From positions 1-8,557 of the forward strand of contig JARBCG010000168.1 of NCBI GenBank assembly GCA_028803175.1: a stretch of DNA of 8,557 nucleotides. The letters are read 5' to 3'. The DNA comes from Wolbachia sp. (GTDB lineage: Bacteria; Pseudomonadota; Alphaproteobacteria; Rickettsiales; Anaplasmataceae). Shown one piece after another: positions 1 through 7,600 of this stretch (its first letter is position 1; every line of letters starts with the position of its first letter). The position numbers and the translations under genes are program-made. The notes beneath the pieces were generated by a model. That model had not been told where the DNA came from and ran no database searches. It was given only the letters and a program-made list of their open reading frames with translations.

Positions 1-101
1 ACCATAAAAGCCATATGCTCTGGCTTTAATTTTTCAGCTATAACAATCAAGTCACCTTCATCTTCTCTATTTTCATCATCAACTAAAGCGTGATAAAAAT
101 T
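1..101 (-). pseudogene. ribB: ribB 5' part (3,4-dihydroxy-2-butanone 4-phosphate synthase), start lost; continues past the left edge
   Basis: Read on the minus strand, this stretch encodes a peptide containing V-D-D-E-N-R-E-D-E-G-D-L followed by A-E-K-L-K-P-E-H-M-A-F-M. This matches the RibB N-terminal signature DDExRExEGD, whose acidic and arginine residues bind metal and ribulose 5-phosphate in riboflavin synthesis. The signature itself is intact. In RibB proteins about 30 residues usually precede it. Here the frame runs back only through F-Y-H-A-L and meets a TAA at 102-104, with no ATG, GTG or TTG upstream of the motif. Dropping one base near 84-87 would give K-I-F-I-T-L joined to V-D-D-E, which resembles the usual strand before the motif, but that frame also stops at 110-112. 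I infer a truncated or frameshifted gene. The family call is fairly firm; the loss of function is less certain because most of the gene lies outside the window. Confidence 0.7.
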
Positions 102-327
102 TTAATTATTTACTTATTGACTTTTTTAAAAACACGAAAAAAGTAAAGTAAGGGTGTTTCTGAGAAAACTTCCCATAAGATATGCATTATAAAAGTAGTA
201 TTAAAGGATTACGGTAAAGTAATAAGGTATGTTGGTATACGTCTAAATTGGTCAAAAGTAAGCTAATATAGAGGGTTTTGTATTATACTAAATTTAATAT
301 AAAGAAGGGCTCAAACACCACATACGG
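102..327. other. Intergenic stretch with a possible gene remnant
   Basis: No recognisable gene lies between the ribB fragment and tRNA-Ser. On the plus strand an uninterrupted 39-codon frame runs from 147 to the TAA at 264-266. It contains K-V-V-L-K-D-Y-G-K-V-I-R-Y-V-G-I and has no ATG. Its composition looks protein-like, but I cannot assign a family, so it may be a remnant or chance. At 283-302 there is a 20-bp near-palindrome (9 of 10 pairs) made of A and T, lying about 25 nt past the tRNA 3' end. It has no GC stem, so I do not call it a terminator. Confidence 0.35.
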
Positions 328-418
328 AGGAAGGAGAGGGATTCGAACCCTCGATACGACTTTTCAATCGTATAACGGTTTAGCAAACCGCCGCCTTTAG
401 CCGCTCGGCCACCCTTCC
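328..418 (-). tRNA. tRNA-Ser(GCU)
   Basis: The minus strand folds as a class II tRNA. The acceptor arm GGAAGGG pairs with TCCTTCC, with one G-U at the base. A D-arm region follows (TGGCCGAGCGG), then an anticodon stem-loop GGTTTGCTAAACC with anticodon GCT at 382-384. A long variable arm built on TACGA/TCGTA comes next, then the T-arm GAGGG-TTCGAAT-CCCTC. The long variable arm and GCU anticodon identify a serine tRNA for AGC/AGU codons. The base after the acceptor stem (complement of 328) is U, where bacterial tRNA-Ser usually has G, and CCA is not encoded (CCG follows). A good promoter lies upstream at 451-479. Confidence 0.95.
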
Positions 419-755
419 AAACTTAATTTATTACTAAAAAAATAATTTAGATAATACCAAGAGCTTTACAATCTGTCTAATGCTTTTTGATGAGTGATGT
501 TGTGGCAAGAACCATAAACCCCAATTGTGGATTAAAACAATCTAAAAATCTTTTTACTCATAAACATTTTCAGTAAACAAGGTCTATTTTAATATATTGA
601 TTAAATATATATTCTCATTTTATCATATCATTAAATTTTTACTGTGTTATATTAGAATATTCATTAAGATACACATATTAACTAGCAAACCTACAGGTTT
701 ACAATGATCAAATTATCATTATTCTATAGTTAACTGCCGATTAACTTTTGCACTT
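419..755. other. AT-rich intergenic stretch between divergent tRNA-Ser and ppiD
   Basis: Apart from the tRNA promoter, I see no gene. A 26-codon minus-strand frame ends in TAG at 477-479, begins after a TGA at 558-560, and contains F-N-P-Q-L-G-F-M-V-L-A-T-T. It looks like a protein C-terminus but has no start, and its stop overlaps the tRNA -35 box. It could be a leftover of a lost gene or chance. Several A/T hexamers near 597-626 (TTGATT, 18 bp, TATCAT) could serve ppiD, but such matches are expected at this composition. Confidence 0.35.
451..479 (-). promoter_or_regulatory. Sigma70-type promoter for tRNA-Ser
   Basis: On the minus strand TAGACA (474-479) is followed after 17 bp by TATTAT (451-456). 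Each hexamer is one base from the consensus TTGACA/TATAAT. The spacing is optimal, and the -10 box ends 32 nt before the tRNA 5' end, leaving room for a short leader removed by RNase P. This is the best promoter-like match I found in the window; no mapping data support it. Confidence 0.6.
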
Positions 756-2557
756 ATGAATATTAAGAATCTTTTCACTAAAGTGATTGTTATTGTTTTA
801 GCTTGTTTATTAATTTTTGTGGAGATTGGTAATCTTTTATCAGATGGTAATAGTGACGAAGAAGTAGCTAAAGTTGGAAAAGAGGTTATATCGTTAAACG
901 AATACAAATCTCTATATCAAAATTACAGTAAGCAAACTTCTAATACTAACTCTAATGAAACACAAAAATTGAAATATGATTTACTTGATGCACTGATAGA
1001 ACAAAAATTATTGTTCAACTTGACAAGCGATTTAGGGTTAGAAGTCGGAGAAGGCTAAATTAAGGAGTATATTAAAAATACAAAATACTCTCAAAATGAT
1101 AAAGGAGAATTTGATAAAGATAAATTCCATGAAATGCTGAATATCTTCCACATGACGGAAAAGGAGTATGTATCGAAGCTAAAAAAAGTCTTACCAGTAA
1201 TTATGTTTATGACTTCTCTGTTTAAAGATAATTATCCGATAACTTTTGGTGAGAAAATTGATGAACAAATATATAAAAGTCGATATCAAACTAGAGTAGT
1301 TGACATTGTGAAATAACTAGAGATGCAGTTACCAATATTCCTGAACTAGACAATCAAATCTTACTTGATTTATATGAAAAAAATAAATTTAATTTTTATT
1401 ATCCTGAGTATCGAGCTGCGCAATACATTTCTGTGTATTTAAAGTACTTTGAAGATCAGGTTGAAATTTCAGATGAAGAAATCTCTAATGTAATAGAGAA
1501 ACAAGCCCTTAAAGATCAAAGGGATATATCCAACTTAATTTTTTCTACTAAGGAGGATGCTGAAAAAGCAAGAAAAGTTCTTAAGGAAAGCGAAACAAGT
1601 TTTGAACAGATAGCATCAGAATTTGGCAAAACAAAACTTGAGGATATTAGGATAAATAATATAACTAGAGGTTTCCTTCCAGAGACCATGAGAGAAGGAG
1701 TGTTTACTCTAAAAGCAGGTGAAGTGAGTGAAGTTTTAACAAGCAGTTTTGCTTGGCATATAATAAAAATAGAAAATGTGCATCAAGTTTCAGATGAGGA
1801 TTTAGTTGATTTAAAAAAAGATATTAGGTCAGTTTTAATCAATCAAAAATCTTTTGAAAGGGTCGATCATTTCATAAATCAGGCAAACTATAAAGTATAT
1901 AATGGTGCAACGATTAAAGAAATATCCAATGAATATAGTTTGCCAATACAAACTATCGGACTAGTAGATGCAAATGGAAAAGATCAAAGTGGCAATGATA
2001 CACAAAGCTCTAGTGATCTTATTTCTTTCATCTTTTCTCGAGAAAAAGACCAAAAAAGTTACTTTAATGGTGTTGGCGATGCTATCGTGAGTGTGAAAAT
2101 CACTGATACCATTCCTTCTAAATTACAAGATTTTGAACATGGCAAATCATCAACAATGGAACTTTGGCGTAATAAATTTATAGAAGAAAAAATGTTTGAA
2201 ATTGGGCAAAAAATTGTGGATCAGCTGAAAGAAAAAACAGATGTGGAAGAAACTCAAGGTATAGAGTTACTAAAAGGGGAGCAGATATACCGCAATGAAA
2301 TTGGTCAACAAAGTTATCCTTTTTCCTTTGCTGCGGAGATTTTTAATATGAAAACAACTGGCTCAGTGACAAGTCCAGTTAAACATAATAATGAAGCTAT
2401 GATAGGCATCTTAAGAGAGATGTACTCATCAGATGGCAAGTTAAACACTCTTGATACAGGAAAGCATATTATGATGTCCCTGAAAGAGCAGTTAATTAGC
2501 TACTTGAAATCAAAGTACAAAGTAGAAGTCAATTATTCCGTATTTGATAATATATAG
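756..2557 (+). pseudogene. ppiD: Disrupted PpiD/SurA-like peptidyl-prolyl isomerase (folding factor), two lesions
   Basis: With two repairs, 756-2557 encodes one 600-residue protein. An N-terminal membrane anchor lies at about residues 8-27 (hydrophobic V-I-V-I-V-L-A-C-L-L-I-F-V), followed by a SurA_N-like helical region opening with A-K-V-G-K-E-V-I-S-L-N-E-Y. A parvulin-like domain lies at about 256-342, ending A-W-H-I-I-K-I-E-N-V. PpiD proteins are anchored in the inner membrane and assist folding of exported proteins. Lesion 1 is an in-frame TAA at 1056-1058 (codon 101); translation continues sensibly in the same frame (I-K-E-Y-I-K-N-T). Lesion 2 is a one-base loss in the A run at 1311-1313: frame 1 stops at 1314-1316, while the next frame continues I-T-R-D-A-V-T-N-I-P-E-L. 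The final 374 codons (from 1433) are still open, so decay looks recent. The ATG at 756 has no clear Shine-Dalgarno, but the frame is closed by TGA at 705. The parvulin domain also lacks the usual first histidine, as in weakly catalytic PpiD proteins. Confidence 0.85.
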
Positions 2558-2621
2558 TCGATTGCTTTTTCAAGGTAGATGAGTTTCTTATACAGCAGTT
2601 TCAGTGAATTATACAATTAAT

Positions 2622-2649
2622 TTGACTTAATTTATTAGCTATATAAAAT
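2622..2649 (+). promoter_or_regulatory. Possible promoter for rpsP and the downstream synthase
   Basis: TTGACT (2622-2627), a 16-bp gap and TAAAAT (2644-2649) lie 28 nt before the rpsP start. Each box is one base from the sigma70 consensus. The surroundings are AT-rich, so a chance match is possible. The 120-nt gap after the broken ppiD makes an independent promoter reasonable. Confidence 0.4.
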
Positions 2650-2677
2650 TAAAGTGAATAGATAAACAAAGGTTAAC

Positions 2678-2968
2678 ATGGCAGTTAAAATAAGATTGGC
2701 AAGATTTGGAACAAAAAAGCGTCCTTTTTATAGAATTGTTGTAGCTGATGCACGCGCTCCAAGGGATGGGAGTTTTATTGAGAGAATAGGGCAGTACGAT
2801 CCAATGTTACCAAAAGACAATAAAGACCGTGTTATAGTGGAAGCTGAAAGATTGAAACATTGGTTAAATGTTGGTGCACAAGCAACTGATAGAGTTCTAT
2901 GGTTTATTAAAAAAGGTATAATAAATTTAGGGACAGAAGAAAAAAAGATAAAAGGACGGAAAGCTTAA
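2678..2968 (+). CDS. rpsP: 30S ribosomal protein S16
   Basis: This 96-residue protein is S16, an assembly protein of the small ribosomal subunit that contacts 16S rRNA in the 5' domain. The N-terminus M-A-V-K-I-R-L-A-R-F-G is the family signature. It is followed by K-K-R-P-F-Y-R-I-V-V-A-D, R-D-G-S-F-I-E-R-I-G-Q-Y-D-P, and a W-L-x-x-G-A-Q-A-T-D-R-V segment near residues 62-73. The length is slightly above the E. coli protein (82) because of a lysine-rich tail (E-E-K-K-I-K-G-R-K-A). The ATG is supported by AAAGG at 2668-2672, five bases upstream. In many bacteria rpsP leads the rimM-trmD-rplS operon. Here a polyprenyl synthase follows after 9 nt, so that operon is not preserved. Confidence 0.97.
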   Translation: MAVKIRLARFGTKKRPFYRIVVADARAPRDGSFIERIGQYDPMLPKDNKDRVIVEAERLKHWLNVGAQATDRVLWFIKKGIINLGTEEKKIKGRKA

Positions 2969-2977
2969 TTCTTTTAA

Positions 2978-3973
2978 ATGCTAAACGACAGCTCAAAGAC
3001 TAATGTAAGTAGTGACAAGTTGAATAGCATCATATCTCCTGACTTATTAGCTATGAAAGATTTTATCTTCAGAAATATTGATAATGAACATACTGAGCTT
3101 GCTACTGATATTATATCTCACCTTGTTAAGTCAGGTGGAAAAAAAATAAGACCTAAGCTTGTTTTTATCATATGCAAGATTTTAAACTATTCAGGAGATA
3201 ATAGGATCAACGTTGCTGCAGCAGTGGAATTTATACACAACGCTACTTTGCTTCATGATGATGTGCTAGATGAGAGCGAAGCACGTCATGGAGTTAAAAC
3301 AGCAAATAAAATATGGGGAAATAAATTAAGTATTTTAGTTGGTGACTTATTGTTGACTCTAGCATTTAGGTGGCTAATAGAGTGCGGCAGTTTAAGTGTT
3401 CTATCCACTTTATCTGAAGCATCGTATTTGCTTGTGAGGGGTGAAATAAGACAGATGACAACATACTTTGATCCTCAAAAAATGGGAAAAAACTATTTTG
3501 ATATTATAGGAGAAAAAACAGCATCTTTATTTTCTGCGTGCTGTGAAGCTGTATCTATAGTGTCTGGTGCAACAAATGATGAAGTAAAAAAATTAAAGAG
3601 TTTTGGCTTTAATTTTGGCATGGCATTTCAAATAATTGATGATGTATTAGATTATATTGCTGATCAAAATACTTCCGGTAAACAAACAGGAAAAGATTTT
3701 TTTGAAGGCAAAGTGACGCTACCTATCATTATAGCATATGAGAAGAGTAATCCAGAAGAACAAAAATTTTGGCAAAAATGTTTTTCTTCAACTGAGCGTG
3801 ATTTTGACCAGGCATTACACTATATTAAGAAGCACAATGCCATTCAACTTTCTATAGAAAAAGCGAAATCCTATATTAACATGGCACAAAGTGATATAAG
3901 CACCTTTTCTGATTCTCCTTATAAAACTGTATTAATTGACTTTCTAAGTGCAAGCATAGAAAGGCAAATGTAG
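2978..3973 (+). CDS. ispB: Long-chain polyprenyl (probably octaprenyl) diphosphate synthase
   Basis: This 331-residue trans-prenyltransferase condenses isopentenyl diphosphate onto an allylic diphosphate to make a long isoprenoid chain, most likely the ubiquinone side chain. Visible motifs are G-G-K-K-I-R-P-K (53-60, IPP binding), the first aspartate-rich motif D-D-V-L-D (94-98) in L-L-H-D-D-V-L-D-E, a downstream R-H-G (103-105), G-E-K-T-A-S-L-F (178-185), the second aspartate-rich motif D-D-V-L-D (221-225), and G-K-D (238-240) with G-K-V-T-L-P (244-249). The fifth residue before the first aspartate motif is alanine (A89). A small residue there leaves the chain pocket open, as in octaprenyl rather than farnesyl or geranylgeranyl synthases. 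The exact product length is inferred. The ATG lies 9 nt after rpsP with no strong ribosome-binding site, suggesting cotranscription or translational coupling. Confidence 0.92.
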   Translation: MLNDSSKTNVSSDKLNSIISPDLLAMKDFIFRNIDNEHTELATDIISHLVKSGGKKIRPKLVFIICKILNYSGDNRINVAAAVEFIHNATLLHDDVLDESEARHGVKTANKIWGNKLSILVGDLLLTLAFRWLIECGSLSVLSTLSEASYLLVRGEIRQMTTYFDPQKMGKNYFDIIGEKTASLFSACCEAVSIVSGATNDEVKKLKSFGFNFGMAFQIIDDVLDYIADQNTSGKQTGKDFFEGKVTLPIIIAYEKSNPEEQKFWQKCFSSTERDFDQALHYIKKHNAIQLSIEKAKSYINMAQSDISTFSDSPYKTVLIDFLSASIERQM

Positions 3974-3979
3974 TTAATA

Positions 3980-4010
3980 CTTGATATTTTGCAATTAATC
4001 GTTATATATT
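3980..4010 (+). promoter_or_regulatory. Possible grpE promoter
   Basis: TTGATA at 3981-3986 is followed by TATATA (4003-4008, 16-bp gap) or TATATT (4005-4010, 18-bp gap), about 25 nt before the grpE start. The -35 reads C-TTGATA, one base off the heat-shock sigma32 box CTTGAAA, but no CCCCAT-type -10 follows. A vegetative promoter is therefore the simpler reading. Confidence 0.35.
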
Positions 4011-4034
4011 TATTAGATTCTTAGGGGTAGTAAT

Positions 4035-4586
4035 ATGTCAGATAATGGTAAAGAAAAAAAGAAGAAATTTGTCGATATGGTAAATAAACAAAAAGGTAAT
4101 GACTCGGTGGATGGAGATGGACAAGTTGGTGACCTCAATGAAAATCTGAATGCATTAAAAGAACGCGCAGATCAGCTTGAGGGCCATTTACGACGCGCCG
4201 TTGCAGATAATGAAAATATAAAACGTATTATGCAGAAGCAAATTGGTGATGCAAATGATTATGCAGTTGCAAAATTTGCGCGAGATATGATTGACTCATG
4301 TGACAATTTAAAGAAAGCAATAAAGAATTTAAAAGATGACGACCCTGTTCATGAAGGAATTAATGTTGCACATCAAAAGATTATAAGTGATTTAAAAAAA
4401 TACGGGATAGAAGAAATAAATCCACTTGGTGAACTTTTTGATAGTAATTTACACCAAGCTGTTCTGGAGAATGTAGATAGTGAAAAAGAATCTGGTACTA
4501 TCATAGAAGTCTTACAAACTGGTTACACAATAAAAAATAGATTACTCCGTCCTGCAATGGTGGTTATCTCTAAGAAATTAGACTGA
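4035..4586 (+). CDS. grpE: GrpE, nucleotide exchange factor of DnaK
   Basis: This 183-residue protein is the cytoplasmic cochaperone that releases ADP from DnaK (Hsp70), resetting its substrate cycle. Residues 1-35 are charged and probably disordered (K-E-K-K-K-K). About 36-75 would form the long dimeric coiled coil (N-A-L-K-E-R-A-D-Q-L-E-G-H-L-R-R-A-V-A-D). About 76-125 is the helical bundle, with F-A-R-D-M-I-D-S-C-D-N-L. The C-terminal beta domain that contacts DnaK carries the family signature: G-E-L-F-D-S-N-L-H-Q-A-V (132-143) and L-Q-T-G-Y-T-I-K-N-R-L-L-R-P-A-M-V (160-176). The start has AGGGG at 4023-4027, seven bases upstream. The gene is full length and shows no damage. dnaK and dnaJ are not in the window, and 98 nt separate grpE from carB. 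Confidence 0.97.
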   Translation: MSDNGKEKKKKFVDMVNKQKGNDSVDGDGQVGDLNENLNALKERADQLEGHLRRAVADNENIKRIMQKQIGDANDYAVAKFARDMIDSCDNLKKAIKNLKDDDPVHEGINVAHQKIISDLKKYGIEEINPLGELFDSNLHQAVLENVDSEKESGTIIEVLQTGYTIKNRLLRPAMVVISKKLD

Positions 4587-4684
4587 AATGAAGCAGATGC
4601 ATAAAGGTACCTTGCGATCAATAAAAATTCACATATGCGGCAAAGATTGGTAACATTGCTTAAATAAGAATTATTATTATCATT

Positions 4685-7600
4685 ATGCTAAGACGCACAG
4701 ATATAAAATCTATACTCATTATAGGAGCTGGCCCGGTAGTTATAGGTCAAGCGTGTGAGTTTGATTATTCTGGAACTCAAAGCTGTGAAGTATTAAAAAG
4801 CGAGGGTTATAAAGTTATTTTAATTAACTCAAATCCTGCAACTATAATGACAGATCCAGAATTTTCAGACGTAACTTATATTGAACCAGTACTGCCTGAG
4901 ATCATAGAAAAAATCATAATCAAAGAAAGACCAGATGCAATATTGCCAACAATGGGCGGGCAAACTGCTTTAAATTGTGCTGTGAAACTTGCAGACGATG
5001 GGATATTGAACAAATATAATGTAGAATTAATAGGGGTAAATAGAGAAGCAATTAAAAAGGCTGAGGATAGAGAGTTATTCCGTCAGTCTATGGATAAAAT
5101 AGGACTAAAGTATCCAAAAAGTATTATCATAAAAAATCAAGGACAAATAAAAGAAGCTTTAGATTATGTTGGATTACCTGCAATCATTCGTTCATCATTT
5201 ACTCTTGGCGGTGAAGGCAGTGGTATTGCATATAATAAGGAAGAATTTTTTAATATCGCGGAAAGTGCTCTAAAAATTTCGCCAATAAATGAAGTTCAGA
5301 TAGATGAATCCATTATCGGGTGGAAAGAATATGAAATGGAAGTTATCCGTGATTATAAAGATAATTGTATAATAGTCTGTTCAATAGAAAATGTTGATCC
5401 AATGGGAGTACACACCGGGGATAGCATTACCGTTGCTCCTGCTTTAACCTTGCGCGACGCAGAATATCAGCAAATGAGAAATGCCTCAATAGCAGTGCTC
5501 AGAGAAATTGGTGTTAACGCTGGCGGCGCAAATGTACAATTTGCGGTCAATCCTAAAGAAGATGGTAGTTTAGTTGTTATTGAGATGAACCCAAGAGTTT
5601 CTCGTTCTTCTGCACTTGCTTCAAAGGCAACAGGTTATCCTATTGCAAAAGTTGCAACTAAGCTTGCTATTGGCTACTCGCTTGATGAAATACGTGATGA
5701 CTGTGTTCCTGTAATACCTGCTGCATTTGAACCGGTGATTGATTATATCGTCACTAAAATTCCACGATTTGAATTTGAAAAATTTAATGGAACGAATTGT
5801 GAGTTATCAACTTCCATGAAGTCAGTAGGGGAAGTGATGTCCATAGGGCGTACTTTTAATGAATCACTTCAAAAAGCTCTTCGTTCACTTGAAACAGGTC
5901 TCACAGGATTTGATGAAGTATTTCCAGAAAATACGGATATTGACAACATAAAATCTCAGTTGGCCAGGTTATTGCCGAATAGATTGCTAATTGCTGCTGA
6001 TGCTATACGTCATGGAATTGATATAGAAGAAATAAATTCAATTACAGGTTACGACTCATGGTTTTTGCAAAACATACAGATGATTATTTCAGCTGAACAA
6101 AAAATTAAAGAAAATGGTCTGCCTGAAACCGCGTATGAAATATTAGAGCTAAAGAAAATGGGATTTTCAGATGCCAGACTGGCAAAGTTAAGCAGCAAGA
6201 TATCAAAACAAATTGAAGAAATAAGAAAAAGGTTTGGTATAAAACCAGTTTATAAACGCGTAGACACCTGTGCCGCTGAGTTTGAATCAAGTACTGCCTA
6301 CATGTATGGCTGTTATGAAGGTAGTGCAATAGATCCTTCGCGTAACCATTATTATTTCAGTAAAAAGCAAACAGATCACTTTCCGATGTCATCCCAGTAT
6401 GTGACACTTGGGTCCGGAAGTCAAGAACCAGCGTCAGTTAATCAGGTGATAGATGGAACGGAATGTGAAGCAAATGTTTCTTATCGAAATAAAGTTGTGA
6501 TTTTAGGCGGTGGCCCAAACAGAATCGGTCAAGGTATAGAATTTGATTATGCATGTGTACATGCAGTTTCAGCAGCCAAGGAAATGGGGTACGAAACAAT
6601 AATGATCAACTGCAATCCGGAAACTGTTTCAACCGATTGTGATACCGCTGACCGTTTGTATTTTGCACCGTTGGTTGCAGAGGACGTGCTGGAGATACTA
6701 GAAAAAGAGCAAGAAAATAGCACGCTTGTTGGCATAATAGTGCAAATCGGTGGACAAACACCTTTGAAATTAGCAAAAGTGCTGAATGAAAGAGGCTTTA
6801 AAATTTTAGGTACATCTTTTGATTCCATAGATCTTGCTGAAGATCGCATGAGGTTTAAAAATCTTGCTTTAGAGCTAAATTTAAAACAGCCTATAAATTC
6901 TATTTGTTACTCAGCTGAAGAAGCTCTTGATCATGCGAAGAAAGTAGGATTTCCATTGGTGGTCAGACCGTCATATGTTTTAGGCGGTCAGTCTATGTCA
7001 ATCAGGCATGATATTGAAAGCTTTAAAGAGTATGTCCTAAGTCAAACTAAAATTTTTGAACATGGATCGCTGCTACTTGATAAATTTTTAATTAATGCAG
7101 TTGAGGTTGATGTTGATGCTGTATGCGATGGAGAAAAAGTTTTTATTGCAGCAATTATGGAGCACATTGAAGAAGCCGGAGTTCATTCTGGTGATTCCAC
7201 ATGTTCAATATCAACAAATACATTAAGTAGCGAAATTATAGAAGAGATAAAGCAACAAACTGAAAGAATAGCACTGGTATTAGAGGTAAAAGGTCTAATC
7301 AATATTCAGTTTGCCGTTCAAGAGAGTGATGTATACATACTTGAGGTAAATTTAAGATCCAGTCGAACAGTTCCTTTTGTTTCCAAGGTAATTAACATTC
7401 CTATTGCGAAGCTTGCTACTCAGGTTATTTTGGGTAAAAGGCTAGATCAAAGTAGACATATTACAGAATTATCTGTCATCCCAGTGCTTAACACTAGGAT
7501 CAAGAAGGAAAGTATATGGATTCCAGCATCACGTGCTGGAGTGACATCGGATAGTTTTTTGCTAAAACAACAGCTATACAATAGGTTTTTCGACCACTTT

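Noticed and set aside
283..302. AT-only near-palindrome downstream of tRNA-Ser as a terminator
   Set aside because: There is no GC stem and no following T run on the minus strand.
719..907. Minus-strand frame opposite the start of ppiD
   Set aside because: Low-complexity shadow of the real coding strand; no family features.
1311..1320. Programmed frameshift in ppiD
   Set aside because: The site is a short A run without a classic slippery heptamer or evident downstream structure, and a separate nonsense codon lies upstream. Simple decay is the better explanation.
4604..4613. Perfect 10-bp palindrome AAGGTACCTT after grpE
   Set aside because: It has no loop, no T run and no second copy, so it is neither a terminator nor a supported operator.
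4647..4677. Promoter for carB (TTGGTA ... ATTATT/TATTAT)
   Set aside because: The boxes are weak, the spacing is 17 or 19 depending on the hexamer chosen, and the -10 would nearly abut the ATG. It is not distinguishable from AT-rich background.
6105..6849. Minus-strand frames opposite the middle of carB (6105-6329, 6547-6849)
   Set aside because: They lie antisense to well-conserved CarB sequence, have Cys/Ser/Phe-rich composition typical of antisense frames and no start signals.
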